A stretch of 64,000 bases of DNA, taken from Thermomicrobium sp. CFH 73360 (GTDB lineage Bacteria; Chloroflexota; Chloroflexia; Thermomicrobiales; Thermomicrobiaceae). Below, one piece after another: positions 45,419 to 54,433 of the stretch (its first letter is position 1; each line of letters starts with the position of its first letter). The notes under the pieces are model-generated. The model did no database searches. It saw nothing but the letters and a program-made list of their open reading frames with translations, and was not told where the DNA came from. The translations under genes were made by a program, and so were the position numbers. The stretch is taken from positions 186,001 through 250,000 of the forward strand of contig NZ_JAMSLS010000003.1 in NCBI RefSeq assembly GCF_023806465.1, written 5' to 3'.

Positions 45419-45862
45419 ATGCGAACGGTAGAGGCGATTCTCGAGGCGATGCACGAACGTGGCTGTCGGGTGACCGGGCCGCGACGCGTGATTGTGGAGT
45501 TCGTTTTGGAACAGTGCGAACCGTTCTCGGCCGAGGACGTCTTCCGAGCGCTGCGCCGCGTGCAGCAGACGATCGGCCGGGCAACGGTGTTTCGTACGCT
45601 TGACCTTCTGGCTGAGCTGGGCGTCGTCGAGCGGGTGCATCATCCATCCGGAACACACCGGTATGTTGTGTCGAGTGATGGGCACCGCCATCATGTTGTC
45701 TGTATCCGCTGTGGCCGGGTCGCCGAATTCTCTGGGTGCAACTTGGAGCCGATCCTCGCCTCCATTGCTGATCAGACGCGTTTCCGAATCCTCGATCACT
45801 GGCTGGAACTGAGCGGTCTCTGCCAGACGTGTCAAGGAGAGACGATGGCGGTGAGCCGCTGA
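45419..45862 (+). CDS. Fur-family metalloregulator (Zur/Fur-like)
   Basis: A 147-residue repressor with an N-terminal winged helix (about 1-80: CRVTGPRRVIVEFVLEQ, AEDVFRALRR, RATVFRTLDLLAELGVVERV) and a C-terminal dimerisation domain. Metal sites include HRYVVSSDGHRHHVVC, CIRCGRV and a final CQTC pair (structural zinc). Whether it senses zinc, iron or manganese is not decided by sequence alone; the Zn/Mn importer 430 bases downstream favours Zur-like function. The ATG at 45419 is preferred because TATACT (45394) would be inside the gene if the ATG at 45377 were used. Confidence 0.92.
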   Translation: MRTVEAILEAMHERGCRVTGPRRVIVEFVLEQCEPFSAEDVFRALRRVQQTIGRATVFRTLDLLAELGVVERVHHPSGTHRYVVSSDGHRHHVVCIRCGRVAEFSGCNLEPILASIADQTRFRILDHWLELSGLCQTCQGETMAVSR

Positions 45863-46294
45863 GCTTGTTCCCCTGCTGAGAACAGCGATGCGCAAAAAGA
45901 TGAATCGCGCCACGGGGGTACTCCCCGGAGAAAGCGGGATGCTGCGTCGATCCATTTGCCTGGAAGGACCTGTAAGTGCCCTCTGGGACGCTGTCGCATG
46001 CGGGCGCTCGTGCGTTCTTGTGGGCCAGTCGGCGTGGCGGGTCGAGGTGGGTGGACGGGGCAGGAATCCAACAGGGTAAGGATGAAGAGGGGCGTGCAGG
46101 TGAGTCGACGGCCATAACTCAGCGATTTGCAGTCGCCTCTAGTGGTCCTCGGGGCAGTAGGAAACGCAGTGTCTCCACGCGATTCCGTTGCCTGATTAGT
46201 TGATACTGAGTATCATAAGGAGCGTGCAGTCGGTGTGGCAGTCGCGTCACTGATGAGTGAGACGGCGTATCATACAGCCAACAGGGAGGGGACG
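45863..46294. other. Intergenic region before the metal importer operon
   Basis: About 430 bases with no supportable gene. The palindromic operator at 46201-46215 lies in its right part. GTATCATAC near 46267 is a related partial element. Confidence 0.45.
46201..46215. promoter_or_regulatory. Palindromic operator TGATACT-G-AGTATCA
   Basis: A perfect 7-1-7 inverted repeat 80 bases before the metal-binding lipoprotein gene, of the size and A+T content of Fur/Zur/MntR boxes. It is the obvious target for the neighbouring Fur-family protein. GAGTATCAT recurs at 49113-49121 before the DsrE-like gene. Confidence 0.7.
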
Positions 46295-47263
46295 ATGCGG
46301 CGATGGCTCGTGACGATCGTCGTGCTGGTCGGGCTCGTCATGACAGCTTGTGGGCGGGCTTCACAGCCAACGGTGCAACCGCCGGTCGGTGGAGAGACTG
46401 TGACGGGAGTGGCAGCGAGCCGCTTGGTTGTGGTGGCGAGTCTGCCGATCCTTGCCAGTATGGTCAAGGCGGTGGGCGGGGAGCTCGTCGAGGTGAGCGC
46501 GGTGATGCCGGGAGGAGCTGACCCGCATACTTACCAGCCGACACCGCGAGATGTTGCCACGCTTGCCGAGGCGCAGGTGGTGGTGTACAACGGCGGCGAA
46601 CTCGATCCGTGGATGGAACGCCAACTGGAGGCAGTTAGGAGCAAGGCGAAGGTCATCGTCCTTTCTGAGGGCCTAAAGCCGCCGGAGGGCGTGGCTGTTG
46701 AGGAAGAGCGCGTGCTGGGGACACCTGAGCCGGAGCATGACGAGGAGCATGGCATTAATCCGCACTTTTGGCTTGATCCCGACTTTGCGGTGATCTATAT
46801 CGATCGCATCACGGCAGGGCTTGTGGAGGCTGATCCAGCCCATGCCGAGCTTTATCGGGCCAACGCCGCACGCTACATTGACGAGATCCGGAACTTTGAT
46901 ACCTGGGCAAAGGAGCAGATTGCAACGATTCCGCCCGAGCGACGAAAGTTGGTGACCTTCCATAATGCCTTCCCGTACTTTGCGGCACACTATGGGCTCG
47001 AGCTCGTCGGTGTTGTCGTGCTGAGTCCGGGCCGTGAGCCCTCACCACAGGAGGTTGCGCAACTGGTGGCGCGGATTCGGGCCGAGGGGGTACCAGCGAT
47101 CTTCGTCGAACCGCAGTTTAATCCGAAACTCGCGCAGACGATCGCACAGGAAGCGGGGGTGCGGGTATTGGAACTCTATAGTGATGCAGCGCCGGCCGGA
47201 ATGGACTACCTTGCGATGATGCGGCAGAACGTGACCAATGTGGTCGAGGGGTTGCGTGGGTAA
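46295..47263 (+). CDS. Metal-binding lipoprotein of a Zn/Mn ABC importer (ZnuA/TroA-like)
   Basis: A 322-residue cluster A-I solute-binding protein. The lipoprotein signal ends in LVMTAC (Cys 19), so it is anchored outside the membrane. Metal ligands by family pattern are His 78 (GGADPHTYQPTP), His 157 (INPHFWLDP), His 223 (TFHNAFPYFA) and an acidic residue near 297 (LYSDAAP). The His/Asp/Glu loop typical of zinc-specific members is short (EPEHDEEHG, 145-153), leaving zinc or manganese open. GGGAGG precedes the ATG. It is first of three overlapping importer genes, downstream of a palindromic operator. Confidence 0.93.
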   Translation: MRRWLVTIVVLVGLVMTACGRASQPTVQPPVGGETVTGVAASRLVVVASLPILASMVKAVGGELVEVSAVMPGGADPHTYQPTPRDVATLAEAQVVVYNGGELDPWMERQLEAVRSKAKVIVLSEGLKPPEGVAVEEERVLGTPEPEHDEEHGINPHFWLDPDFAVIYIDRITAGLVEADPAHAELYRANAARYIDEIRNFDTWAKEQIATIPPERRKLVTFHNAFPYFAAHYGLELVGVVVLSPGREPSPQEVAQLVARIRAEGVPAIFVEPQFNPKLAQTIAQEAGVRVLELYSDAAPAGMDYLAMMRQNVTNVVEGLRG

Positions 47264-48087
47264 TGCGCAGCGGAGCGGTCGCGGTTGAGCGAGCGGCGCG
47301 AGCGACGACGATGCCGGTGATCCAGGTTGAAGAGCTAACGACGGGTTACCGGCGCCGTGAGCCAGTGCTTCGGAACGTGCGTTTCACGGTCGAGCGCGGC
47401 GCACTGGTTGGGGTTCTTGGACCGAATGGCAGTGGGAAGTCAACGCTCTTCCGTGCGCTCCTCGGGCTTCTCCCTCCCTGGGAAGGGAGCGTCTTGGTTG
47501 AGGGACAGCCGGCACGGCCGAACCCCGACATCGCCTACATCCCGCAGCGGGAGACAATCGACTGGGACTTTCCCGTCACGGTGTTCGACGTCGCACTGAT
47601 GGGACGCTATCCGCGGCTGGGGCTGTTCCGGCGCCCGGGCAAGGCTGATCGGGAGCTGGCGCTCTGGGCGCTGGAGCAGGTGGGATTGGTTGACCAGCGG
47701 GATCGGCTCATCGCTGAGCTTTCCGGGGGTCAGCGACAGAGGGTCTTTTTGGCGCGTGCGCTTGCGCAGGAGCCAGAGTTATTTCTGCTCGATGAACCGG
47801 TGAGTGGGGTCGATGCACCGACGCAGCACTTTGTCTTTGAGCTTCTCGAGCGCCTCTGCCGGCAAGGGAAGACGGCGCTGGTTGCCACGCATGATCTCTC
47901 GTGTGTCGCGCAACGGTTCGACCGGGTGCTGCTCCTGAACCGCGAAGTGATTGCCTATGGTCCCCCGCAGGAGGTGTTCACCGAGGCACTGCTCCACCGT
48001 ACTTTCCAGTCGCACCTTTTGCTGCTGCGGTACGGTGACCGGGTTATTGTGGTTGAGGGCGAGGATGGGGATGAACGGAGCTGTTGA
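47263..48087 (+). CDS. ATP-binding protein of the Zn/Mn ABC importer
   Basis: A 274-residue ATPase: Walker A GPNGSGKST (about 53-61), IPQRETIDWDFPVTVFDV (Q-loop region typical of MntB/ZnuC), signature LSGGQRQRV, Walker B LFLLDEPVSGVD, and H-loop ATHDLSCVAQRF. The ATG overlaps the stop of the lipoprotein gene by one base (TAATG). A later in-frame ATG at 47311 could be the true start since the conserved domain begins there. It energises metal uptake with the membrane protein that follows. Confidence 0.94.
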   Translation: MRSGAVAVERAARATTMPVIQVEELTTGYRRREPVLRNVRFTVERGALVGVLGPNGSGKSTLFRALLGLLPPWEGSVLVEGQPARPNPDIAYIPQRETIDWDFPVTVFDVALMGRYPRLGLFRRPGKADRELALWALEQVGLVDQRDRLIAELSGGQRQRVFLARALAQEPELFLLDEPVSGVDAPTQHFVFELLERLCRQGKTALVATHDLSCVAQRFDRVLLLNREVIAYGPPQEVFTEALLHRTFQSHLLLLRYGDRVIVVEGEDGDERSC

Positions 48088-48928
48088 ATTGCTTCTCGAA
48101 CCGTTGCGGTATGGCTTTCTCCTCCGGGCGCTTGTCGCTGCTGTCCTGGTGGGGGCGATCTGCGCGATGGTTGGGAGCTACGTCGTGCTTAAGGGGTTGG
48201 CGTTTATTGGGGATGCGCTTGCGCATGTCGCCTTTACCGGGATCGTGGTGGCCTTTCTCGCCGGATTCAGTTTCTACGTCGGTGCGTTGGCGGCGGCGAT
48301 CGCGGCGGGGCTAGGGATTGGCTGGGTAACACGCCGGGTGGGCTTGAGCACGGATACGGCGATCGGCATCGTGTTTAGTGGGGTCTTTGCCCTGGGTGTG
48401 GTGCTGATGGCGATCGGCATCCGGACATACACGGTTGATCTCTTTAGCTACGTTTTTGGCGATATTCTGGCGGTGCGCTCACGTGATCTCTGGGCGATTG
48501 CCCTGGCAGGGCTGCTTGTTGTGGGAACAATGGTGGCGCTCTACAAAGAGCTCCTCTTTGCGCACTTCGACCCTGTGGTGGCCGAGGCAGCGGGGCTTCC
48601 AGTGGGGGCACTGCAGCTGCTCTTACTGCTCTTGCTCTCGGTGACGGTCGTGGTTTCCGTGCAGGCGGTGGGGGTGGTCCTGGTGCTGGCGATGCTGGTG
48701 ACGCCCGCGGCAACGGCTGCATTGGTGGCGCGGCGGCTGCCAGCGATGATGATCCTTGCAGTGCTCTTTGGGACATTGGCAGCGCTGGTGGGGTTCTATC
48801 TCAGCTACTACGCGAGTGTCCCCTCGGGAGGCGCCATCGTGCTCGTGGCGACGGCGCTGTTTGTGTTGGTGGCAGCGCTGGTCCGCGGGCGGGGCGCGTG
48901 GCGACGGCTGATGGCGGCGCGAGGGTGA
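48071..48928 (+). CDS. Membrane permease of the Zn/Mn ABC importer (ABC-3 family)
   Basis: A 285-residue polytopic protein of the ABC-3 (ZnuB/MntC-like) family with 8-9 hydrophobic helices. Signatures: VGSYVVLKGLAFIGDALAHV near the N-terminus, SYVFGDILAV, FDPVVAEAAGLPVG, and VQAVGVVLVLAMLVTPAATA. ATG at 48071 (GAGG 6 bases upstream) overlaps the ATPase gene by 17 bases; ATG at 48065 is an alternative. With the two previous genes it forms a complete importer. Confidence 0.94.
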   Translation: MNGAVELLLEPLRYGFLLRALVAAVLVGAICAMVGSYVVLKGLAFIGDALAHVAFTGIVVAFLAGFSFYVGALAAAIAAGLGIGWVTRRVGLSTDTAIGIVFSGVFALGVVLMAIGIRTYTVDLFSYVFGDILAVRSRDLWAIALAGLLVVGTMVALYKELLFAHFDPVVAEAAGLPVGALQLLLLLLLSVTVVVSVQAVGVVLVLAMLVTPAATAALVARRLPAMMILAVLFGTLAALVGFYLSYYASVPSGGAIVLVATALFVLVAALVRGRGAWRRLMAARG

Positions 48929-49273
48929 GGGAGCTAGTTTACCACCAGGTGATGACAACCTGCGTGTCGCCGTCACCCGCAACTCGACCTACCCCTGCGG
49001 TGGCGAAACTCGCTCAATTGGCGCACTCTGGCTGCTGATTACACGGACGGTAGGTGCCAACGCAGGATGGGACCTCCGGGGCGATTCCTTGGTAAACCGA
49101 ATACATGAGATAGAGTATCATTAGCGATAAGGTAGAAGTGGAGGGTCCACACCGGGGCATGTGGGTCTATGGTGCTTTGTTGGTGTCAGGAGAGAGAGCG
49201 AACGGAGGGTATCTGGCAGGAGAACGGTCGACGGTAACGGTTCGGGGCATGAGTGAGATGAAGGGGCGCAAGC
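48929..49273. other. Intergenic region before the DsrE-like gene
   Basis: No gene. GAGTATCATTAG at 49113-49124 matches the right half of the importer operator (GAGTATCATAAG) at 11 of 12 bases, with a degenerate left half, so the following gene may answer to the same regulator. Confidence 0.4.
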
Positions 49274-49678
49274 ATGAAAGTTGCGTATGTGTTTGCCACG
49301 CCGCGAGCTGCGAGCTACAAGTTGGGGCAAATGATCCTGCCGCAACTTGAGGCGGGGACGCATGGGGTTGAGGTCGTCGGCATGTTCTTTTTCGATGACA
49401 ACGTCTTTGTCCTGCGGAAGGGCGACCCGATCGGCGAGCGGCTGGCGCGCATCGCGAAGGAGCAGGGAATCCTGCTCATGATGTGTGACATGTGTGCGCT
49501 GGAGCGGAACCTCGCGCAGGGGCAGCCGCGCTGGTGCGATCCGGTGACCGGGCTTGGGCGGCGAGAGCCGGCCGAAGTTCAGCCGGTGGACACGGTTGAG
49601 GGCGTACAGGTTGGCTGCTTCCCGGATCTCTACGCGGAGTTGGCGCAGAACCCGCCGGATCAGGTGATCACGCTCTGA
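49274..49678 (+). CDS. DsrE-family protein (SaoD-like)
   Basis: A 134-residue DsrE/TusD-fold protein. The N-terminus MKVAYVFATPRAASYKLG, the mid segment VVGMFFFDDNVFVLRKGDPI and the Cys pair in LLMMCDMCALER (about 75-78) fit DsrE-type sulfur-relay or redox proteins; I believe the closest named group is SaoD, but that rests on memory of the pattern. It may carry sulfur, or selenium/arsenic species, on cysteine. AAGGGG lies 7 bases before the ATG. A strong symmetrical hairpin follows the gene. Confidence 0.82.
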   Translation: MKVAYVFATPRAASYKLGQMILPQLEAGTHGVEVVGMFFFDDNVFVLRKGDPIGERLARIAKEQGILLMMCDMCALERNLAQGQPRWCDPVTGLGRREPAEVQPVDTVEGVQVGCFPDLYAELAQNPPDQVITL

Positions 49679-49747
49679 AGAACGGGAATACACCTCTCTT
49701 TGGTGGCCAGAGCTTGGTGAGCATTGTGGATGGCGCGCGGGTCGGTG

Positions 49748-49781
49748 GAAGAGACGGGGGCGAGATCGTCCCCGTCTCTTC
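49748..49781. terminator. Bidirectional terminator-like hairpin between convergent genes
   Basis: GAAGAGACGGGG (49748-49759) pairs perfectly with CCCCGTCTCTTC (49770-49781), and the inner bases can pair further. It lies between the stops of the DsrE-like gene and the minus-strand membrane protein. No long T-run follows on either strand. Confidence 0.65.
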
Positions 49782-49787
49782 TATGGT

Positions 49788-50183
49788 CTATGGCCGCGCG
49801 CGCTGAAGCTCCGCGCGATATAGCCCTGCTAAGAGGGCAGCGGTTGCAACGACGTGCATCAAGATGAGCACAAAGCGCGTGCCAGCGCGCTCCGTCGCTG
49901 CAAAGGGTGGGACGAGCAGCACGGCGAAGATCAAGAGTGCAAGGATGAGGAAGATGAGGAAGGGGCGACGTGTCCAGCGCCGTAAGACTGTATAGAAGGC
50001 GGTGCCGAAAAGCAGCGGGACAACAGTCAAGAGCAGAACCTGCGGTAGGCCAATTGTTGTCTCCGGTTGGCCTGGTGGCTGCACCACGAGAGAGACTCCA
50101 ACTGCCCGAGCGAGTCCCCACAACGCAGCGTTCAAGATCGCGGCGACGGCCGTCGCCAGGACACCATAGCGCCAAAACACCAT
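49788..50183 (-). CDS. Small four-helix membrane protein (DUF6069-like)
   Basis: A 131-residue protein with four hydrophobic helices (about 7-27, 46-64, 73-91, 100-121) separated by short loops (QPPGQPETTIGLPQ, RRWTRRP, PPFAATERAG). This layout fits the DUF6069 family of small membrane proteins, whose function is unknown. GGAAGGGAG lies 7 bases before the ATG. It is a single-gene unit. Confidence 0.8.
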   Translation of the reverse strand: MVFWRYGVLATAVAAILNAALWGLARAVGVSLVVQPPGQPETTIGLPQVLLLTVVPLLFGTAFYTVLRRWTRRPFLIFLILALLIFAVLLVPPFAATERAGTRFVLILMHVVATAALLAGLYRAELQRARP

Positions 50184-50802
50184 ACGCGTGCTCCCTTCCC
50201 CATCCCGTCACTGTCGGTGTTGCCGGAGCGAAGGTCCAGGTGTTGACGCGTTGCCTGGTCGTGGGCGAATCGCACGAGTGCGAATACCGTAGCGGCGGAT
50301 GCCCAAACGAAGAGGCCACAGAAGTTCACCTTTGAGCATCCTTCCTCTGCTGACTCCCCTCGGCAATTTGCGGGGGTGGGGCGTCACTCCCGCACGACCC
50401 CGGTGAAGGATTTGGCCAGATTGTAGTATGGGTGTACAGCTGTTGCAACGCTCTGTGGTGCCAGAAGTTTCGTGAATGCCCGGTTCCCCAGTCTTCCCAA
50501 GGAAGAGGCTCGCGAGGGCTGGTGTGCGGCATTCACGGTGTGTCGAACCACCAAATATGGTTCGCGGTGGTCTCGTGCGGAGGGTGATGCGGGGGCGAGT
50601 AAACCGGAAGGACTTGTTTGGTCCTAGTGTCGCGAAGAGAGAGGCAAGCAGCGTACGGCCAGCATGCCCGTGACCTCTCGTGGAGTTTGCTGGATGCACC
50701 GTGAGTCTGACACCCTGCGACCGCTCTCCGCATCGGCCGGATCTCCCAGTAACACGCTACGGCGCGCATCGTCATGGAGGATTCTTGCCATTGGCCAATC
50801 CG
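50184..50802. other. Intergenic, no gene seen
   Basis: About 620 bases downstream of nosL and upstream of the small membrane protein. A minus-strand frame 50329-50132 (GLFVWASAATVFALVRFAHD) begins with a GTG and a hydrophobic stretch, but it runs into the next gene and is not called. Confidence 0.4.
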
Positions 50803-51261
50803 TCAATGCTGTCGCGGCCGCGCTGGTGGGCGAGCAAGCAATTCGTTCCACGGCAAGAGGTCACCTCCAAGTTCCGCCTGGCGCCGCTGTGCAGCGTCTT
50901 GGCCAGCAAAGGCGGCGATGCCGTAGCCCATTGGTGAACGGATGCTGGGACTCACGAGATACCAGGCGTTCTCGGCCTGGAGCCAGGCCTGCGTGTCAAG
51001 ATCATGAATCCATATGGCTGCCCAGGAGGGGCTGTGCTTCTGCCGGTAGGCGAGGAGACACCCGATATCGTCGAAGAGCACAGTCTCACCGTCGGCTGTG
51101 GTCGCTGCTGCGGCGAAGCGGGGGTCGGAAAGGATCATCCCGCACTCGGCGCAAGTATCGCGGCCGTAGCGGATCTGGGGCGGGGAAAGCTCGCGCTTCC
51201 GCTGGCAGGCGGCAAGCGGGATGGTGACGAGGAGTACAACAAGAAGCTGACGGCGCGTCAT
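50803..51261 (-). CDS. nosL: NosL copper-binding lipoprotein
   Basis: A 152-residue lipoprotein (lipobox LAAC, Cys 19) that delivers Cu(I) for assembly of nitrous-oxide reductase centres. The copper motif CAECGM is at 37-42, followed by FDDIGCLLAY and WIHDLDTQAWL, typical of NosL. The start overlaps nosY by 4 bases (ATGA); GGGAGG lies 7 bases upstream. It is the last gene of the nos run. Confidence 0.94.
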   Translation of the reverse strand: MTRRQLLVVLLVTIPLAACQRKRELSPPQIRYGRDTCAECGMILSDPRFAAAATTADGETVLFDDIGCLLAYRQKHSPSWAAIWIHDLDTQAWLQAENAWYLVSPSIRSPMGYGIAAFAGQDAAQRRQAELGGDLLPWNELLARPPARPRQH

Positions 51262-52085
51262 CGCAAGACCTCCCGGCGCAGAATGGCGTAGGTGGCGAAG
51301 CCACCAACAAGACTCCAGAGAAGGAGCATGCTCGCGAGGAGATGTGGCAGCGTCGCACCGAAGCGCTCGTCAGCATAGAGACCGGCAGGCCCGAGGAGTT
51401 CCAGCGTGCCAGCCAGGAGGCGTAAGGCAGCGATGCGATAAGCCTCGGTGGGATTCACGAGTGCGATTCCAAGGAGCCAAGAGGGGGGTAGGCGTACCGC
51501 GAGCGCGGTGCCCATCAGTCCGAGATTGCCGAGGAGCACAAGCACAAGCCAGAGACCGAGTGCCAAGCTGACAGCGGTACTGGTCCGACTGCAGCGACTG
51601 GAGAGGAGAAGACCGAGCGTGAGAGAAGTCCAGGCTAGCAGGATGGTCAGGCCGGTGAGGGCAAGGAAAGCAAGCGGGTCGGTTGCGCCGACGAAGAGCA
51701 AGAAAACCGCGCTCGCTCCGAAGCCGAGCGTGACTGCGGCGGCGAGTGCAAGGCCAATGCCAAGCGCCTTGCTGAGAAAGTACGCGCCGGTTCCGACCGG
51801 CTGGGCTAGCCAGAACTCAAGGGCACTGCGTTCACGGTCGCTCGCCAGCGCGAGAGCTCCGAGTGTCAGCCCCATTAGTGGGACGAGGAGGAGCATAAGG
51901 TTCACCAGGCTTGCTGCGGTACGTCCGAAGCCGCTGACCGGACTCGTGGCACCGGTGAGAAAAACCAAGAGCGAGAGCGCACTGCTCAGGACGAGGAGCG
52001 CGACGGCATCGGCCAGGAACCAGCGATTGCGCAGCGCGTCGCGGAGCTCCTTTTGGGCGAGAACGAGGACGGTGTTACCAGCCAT
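51258..52085 (-). CDS. nosY: NosY, ABC-type permease for NosZ maturation
   Basis: A 275-residue membrane protein with six main helices. The N-terminus VLAQKELRDALRNRWFLAD and the mid region LASDRERSALEFWLAQPVG match the ABC-2/NosY family. With NosF and NosD it forms the complex needed for sulfur/copper maturation of the CuZ site. The ATG overlaps the end of the NosD-NosF gene by 11 bases, and the 3' end overlaps nosL by 4. Confidence 0.93.
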   Translation of the reverse strand: MAGNTVLVLAQKELRDALRNRWFLADAVALLVLSSALSLLVFLTGATSPVSGFGRTAASLVNLMLLLVPLMGLTLGALALASDRERSALEFWLAQPVGTGAYFLSKALGIGLALAAAVTLGFGASAVFLLFVGATDPLAFLALTGLTILLAWTSLTLGLLLSSRCSRTSTAVSLALGLWLVLVLLGNLGLMGTALAVRLPPSWLLGIALVNPTEAYRIAALRLLAGTLELLGPAGLYADERFGATLPHLLASMLLLWSLVGGFATYAILRREVLR

Positions 52086-54429
52086 CGGTGACCTCCAACT
52101 GGAAATCTCGAACTTGGATACCCAGCCGGGCAAGCAGGAAAAACGGCTCTGCCTTCCGCTGGGGTGGAACGAGGACGCGGAGTCGCTGGTCCTCGCGATA
52201 GACAGCGAAGCCGTGCGCAGTGAGGAGATGTGTGGCTGGCTGGAGGGCATCGGCATCGAGTTCGAGGATGAGTGATTGGTGGATGTCGTGGCGCACCGGC
52301 AGGGCTGCTGCGCGTGACTCAGCGACGACGCGGCCTGCCTCGAGTCGCAAGACGCGCGTGGCGAGACGCCAGACGTCATCGGGACGATGCGAAGCGAAGA
52401 TGATCGTGCGTCCCGCCTCGCGAAGTTGTTGGAGGGCGGCCATAAGTTCCTCGCGTGCGGTCGTGTCCAGGTTCGCTGTTGGCTCGTCGAGCAGAAGTAG
52501 TGGTGGATCGCCAATTGTAGCCAAGGCGAGGGCGAGTCGCTGCTGCATGCCGCCCGAGAGTGTGCGTACTGGCTGATGCCACGTGTGCTGCAGGCCAAAG
52601 ACACCAAGTCGTTCCCATGCGCGCTCGAGTGGCTCGCCACGCAGGCGCGCAACGGTCGTCAAGAGCTCACCAACTGTCAGGTCAAGAAGTGGCAGTTGCT
52701 GTGGCACATACCCGACATGCGCTCGTACAGCTGGACCGTCCTGGAGCGGTGAATGGCCGAAGACAGTGACTGTACCACTGTAGGCAGTTCGGCCAAGTAA
52801 GCAGCGGAGGATGGTGGTCTTGCCAACACCGTTTGGTCCCCAGAGGGCGACTGCCTCGCCTGGTCGAACGCTGAAGCTCACATGATCGAGAACAAGGCGG
52901 CTCCCGAAACGCTTGGTGAGCCCATATACCTGCACAACGGCTGCGTCCGTGACGGTACACACAGCGGTTGCTGCGGAGGGGGCCACAGAAGCGAGTACCA
53001 CTGGCGCAGGTGGGCGGGGAGCCTTGGCCGCTTCTGCGAGCGCGAGCCGCGGCGATCTTCGGAGGGCAAAGAGGAAAGGCAAAGCGGCGGCAGGAAGCAA
53101 GGCCAGCGAGAGGAATGCGTCGGTACGGGATGGTGGAGAGACGCTCCATGGGAGCTCTGGCAACGGCGTTGGCTGAATGAGTGGAGCGGGATCGGTGAAG
53201 CGCGGTGCTGGCTGGAAGAGTGGAACAGCACGCGCAGCTAGATCGAGCGCGGAGGCGACAAGGCTGAAGCGGAAAAAGGCGAGCAACGGGGAGCGATCGG
53301 TGAGAACACTCGAAAGTGCACGGTTCTGGTACGGGAGATCGCCGATGCCGTTGCGGTCGGCATCATAGCCAGCGTAATCGCTCCAGAAGTTACCACGCCC
53401 GGAATCGGCCCAGGTGAGGTGGTCGAGCGTCCCGCCGCCTTGCGGTGCAGCTTGCTCCAGATTTTCCAGGAGTGTGTTCTCGAGGATGCGATTGGAACGG
53501 GTCGCTGGGCTGATCAGGAGGCCAACGTCGTTATAGGCGATCCAATTGCCTGTGATGTGGTTGATGACTCCCTGAGAGATCGGGGAATTATCGATGTAGA
53601 GTCCGACACGGTTGCGCAAAATGAGGTTTGCCTCAGTCACGACCCCGTCAGTTTCTTTGATGGCTAGCCCATATCCGGACGGCCCACGGTTGTGGAAAAA
53701 GACGTTGTTGCGGACGATCTGGCGGGCTCCGTACATCAAGTAGATGCCAACCGAATTGTCGCGGAGCACGTTCTGCTCGACAAGGCTGTCGCTCGAGTAC
53801 ATGAAGTGCAGGCCGTAACGCCCGCGCTCAACGACATTTCCTTGGAGGAGTGTTTGATCGGAGTACCAGACGATCACATCACGGCTGTCGCGTACGTGGT
53901 TATTGAGTATTTGGGCACGTGGACTATACCAGAGCTTAATGCCGTCACCACGTTGTGGTTCGGGGAGCGGCTTCCCGGCCACGAGGTTCCCTTTGACAAG
54001 TCCATCGGGGGCGTTCAGGAGCTGGATGCCGAAGAGACTGTCAAGAACCTGGTTGCCGACGATCTGGGCCCGTGGTGCGGTGACAAGGATGCCGGTGTCC
54101 TCGCGGTCGTGATTGGTGCCGCTGCCGCGGACGATGAATCCCTCGACACGGACATCGGGTGCGGCGACATGAAGGACGGTACCTTGCCCGCCGCCATCGA
54201 TTGCCGGCCAGTTCTCGCCGTACAGCGTCAGTGGGCGGTCGACGACGACCGGGCCGGCATAGACGCCGCCACGGACACGGATCGTTGCGCCGACCGGTGC
54301 GGTGGCGATGGCTTGCTGGACGTCACGCAGCGGGCACTCCGGGCAGACGAGGAGTTCGTTAGCGCGGACCTGGGGCGGCGTGACGAGCAAAAGCATCGTC
54401 AGCGTTGCGGCGAGAATCAGCCGGTGCAT
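52075..54429 (-). CDS. NosD-NosF fusion: extracytoplasmic beta-helix joined to ABC ATPase
   Basis: A 784-residue protein combining two normally separate NosZ maturation factors. Residues 1-24 are a Sec signal (MHRLILAATLTMLLLVTPPQ). About 25-375 is NosD: a parallel beta-helix with CASH repeats (GIQLLNAP, GRYGLHFMYSSDSLVEQN, NFWSDYAGYDADRNGIGDLP). A linker and one membrane helix (about 436-456) lead to NosF at about 500-784: Walker A GPNGVGKTT near 528, signature LSGGMQQRLALAL, Walker B LLLLDEPTANLD, H-loop ASHRPDDV. So beta-helix outside and ATPase inside are held by one polypeptide. The frame is continuous with no stop at the junction. The ATG at 54429 follows GGGGGTGACGCC. Confidence 0.92.
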   Translation of the reverse strand: MHRLILAATLTMLLLVTPPQVRANELLVCPECPLRDVQQAIATAPVGATIRVRGGVYAGPVVVDRPLTLYGENWPAIDGGGQGTVLHVAAPDVRVEGFIVRGSGTNHDREDTGILVTAPRAQIVGNQVLDSLFGIQLLNAPDGLVKGNLVAGKPLPEPQRGDGIKLWYSPRAQILNNHVRDSRDVIVWYSDQTLLQGNVVERGRYGLHFMYSSDSLVEQNVLRDNSVGIYLMYGARQIVRNNVFFHNRGPSGYGLAIKETDGVVTEANLILRNRVGLYIDNSPISQGVINHITGNWIAYNDVGLLISPATRSNRILENTLLENLEQAAPQGGGTLDHLTWADSGRGNFWSDYAGYDADRNGIGDLPYQNRALSSVLTDRSPLLAFFRFSLVASALDLAARAVPLFQPAPRFTDPAPLIQPTPLPELPWSVSPPSRTDAFLSLALLPAAALPFLFALRRSPRLALAEAAKAPRPPAPVVLASVAPSAATAVCTVTDAAVVQVYGLTKRFGSRLVLDHVSFSVRPGEAVALWGPNGVGKTTILRCLLGRTAYSGTVTVFGHSPLQDGPAVRAHVGYVPQQLPLLDLTVGELLTTVARLRGEPLERAWERLGVFGLQHTWHQPVRTLSGGMQQRLALALATIGDPPLLLLDEPTANLDTTAREELMAALQQLREAGRTIIFASHRPDDVWRLATRVLRLEAGRVVAESRAAALPVRHDIHQSLILELDADALQPATHLLTAHGFAVYREDQRLRVLVPPQRKAEPFFLLARLGIQVRDFQLEVTDGW

Positions 54430-54433
54430 GGCG

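Noticed and set aside
44978-45955. 325-codon minus-strand frame over the Fur-family gene
   Set aside because: Antisense to a clear Fur-family gene; no domain or start signal.
50187-50198. GCTCCCTTCCCC, identical to the first 12 bases of the CRISPR-like repeat
   Set aside because: It is the complement of the ribosome site of the small membrane protein gene; the rest of the repeat is absent.
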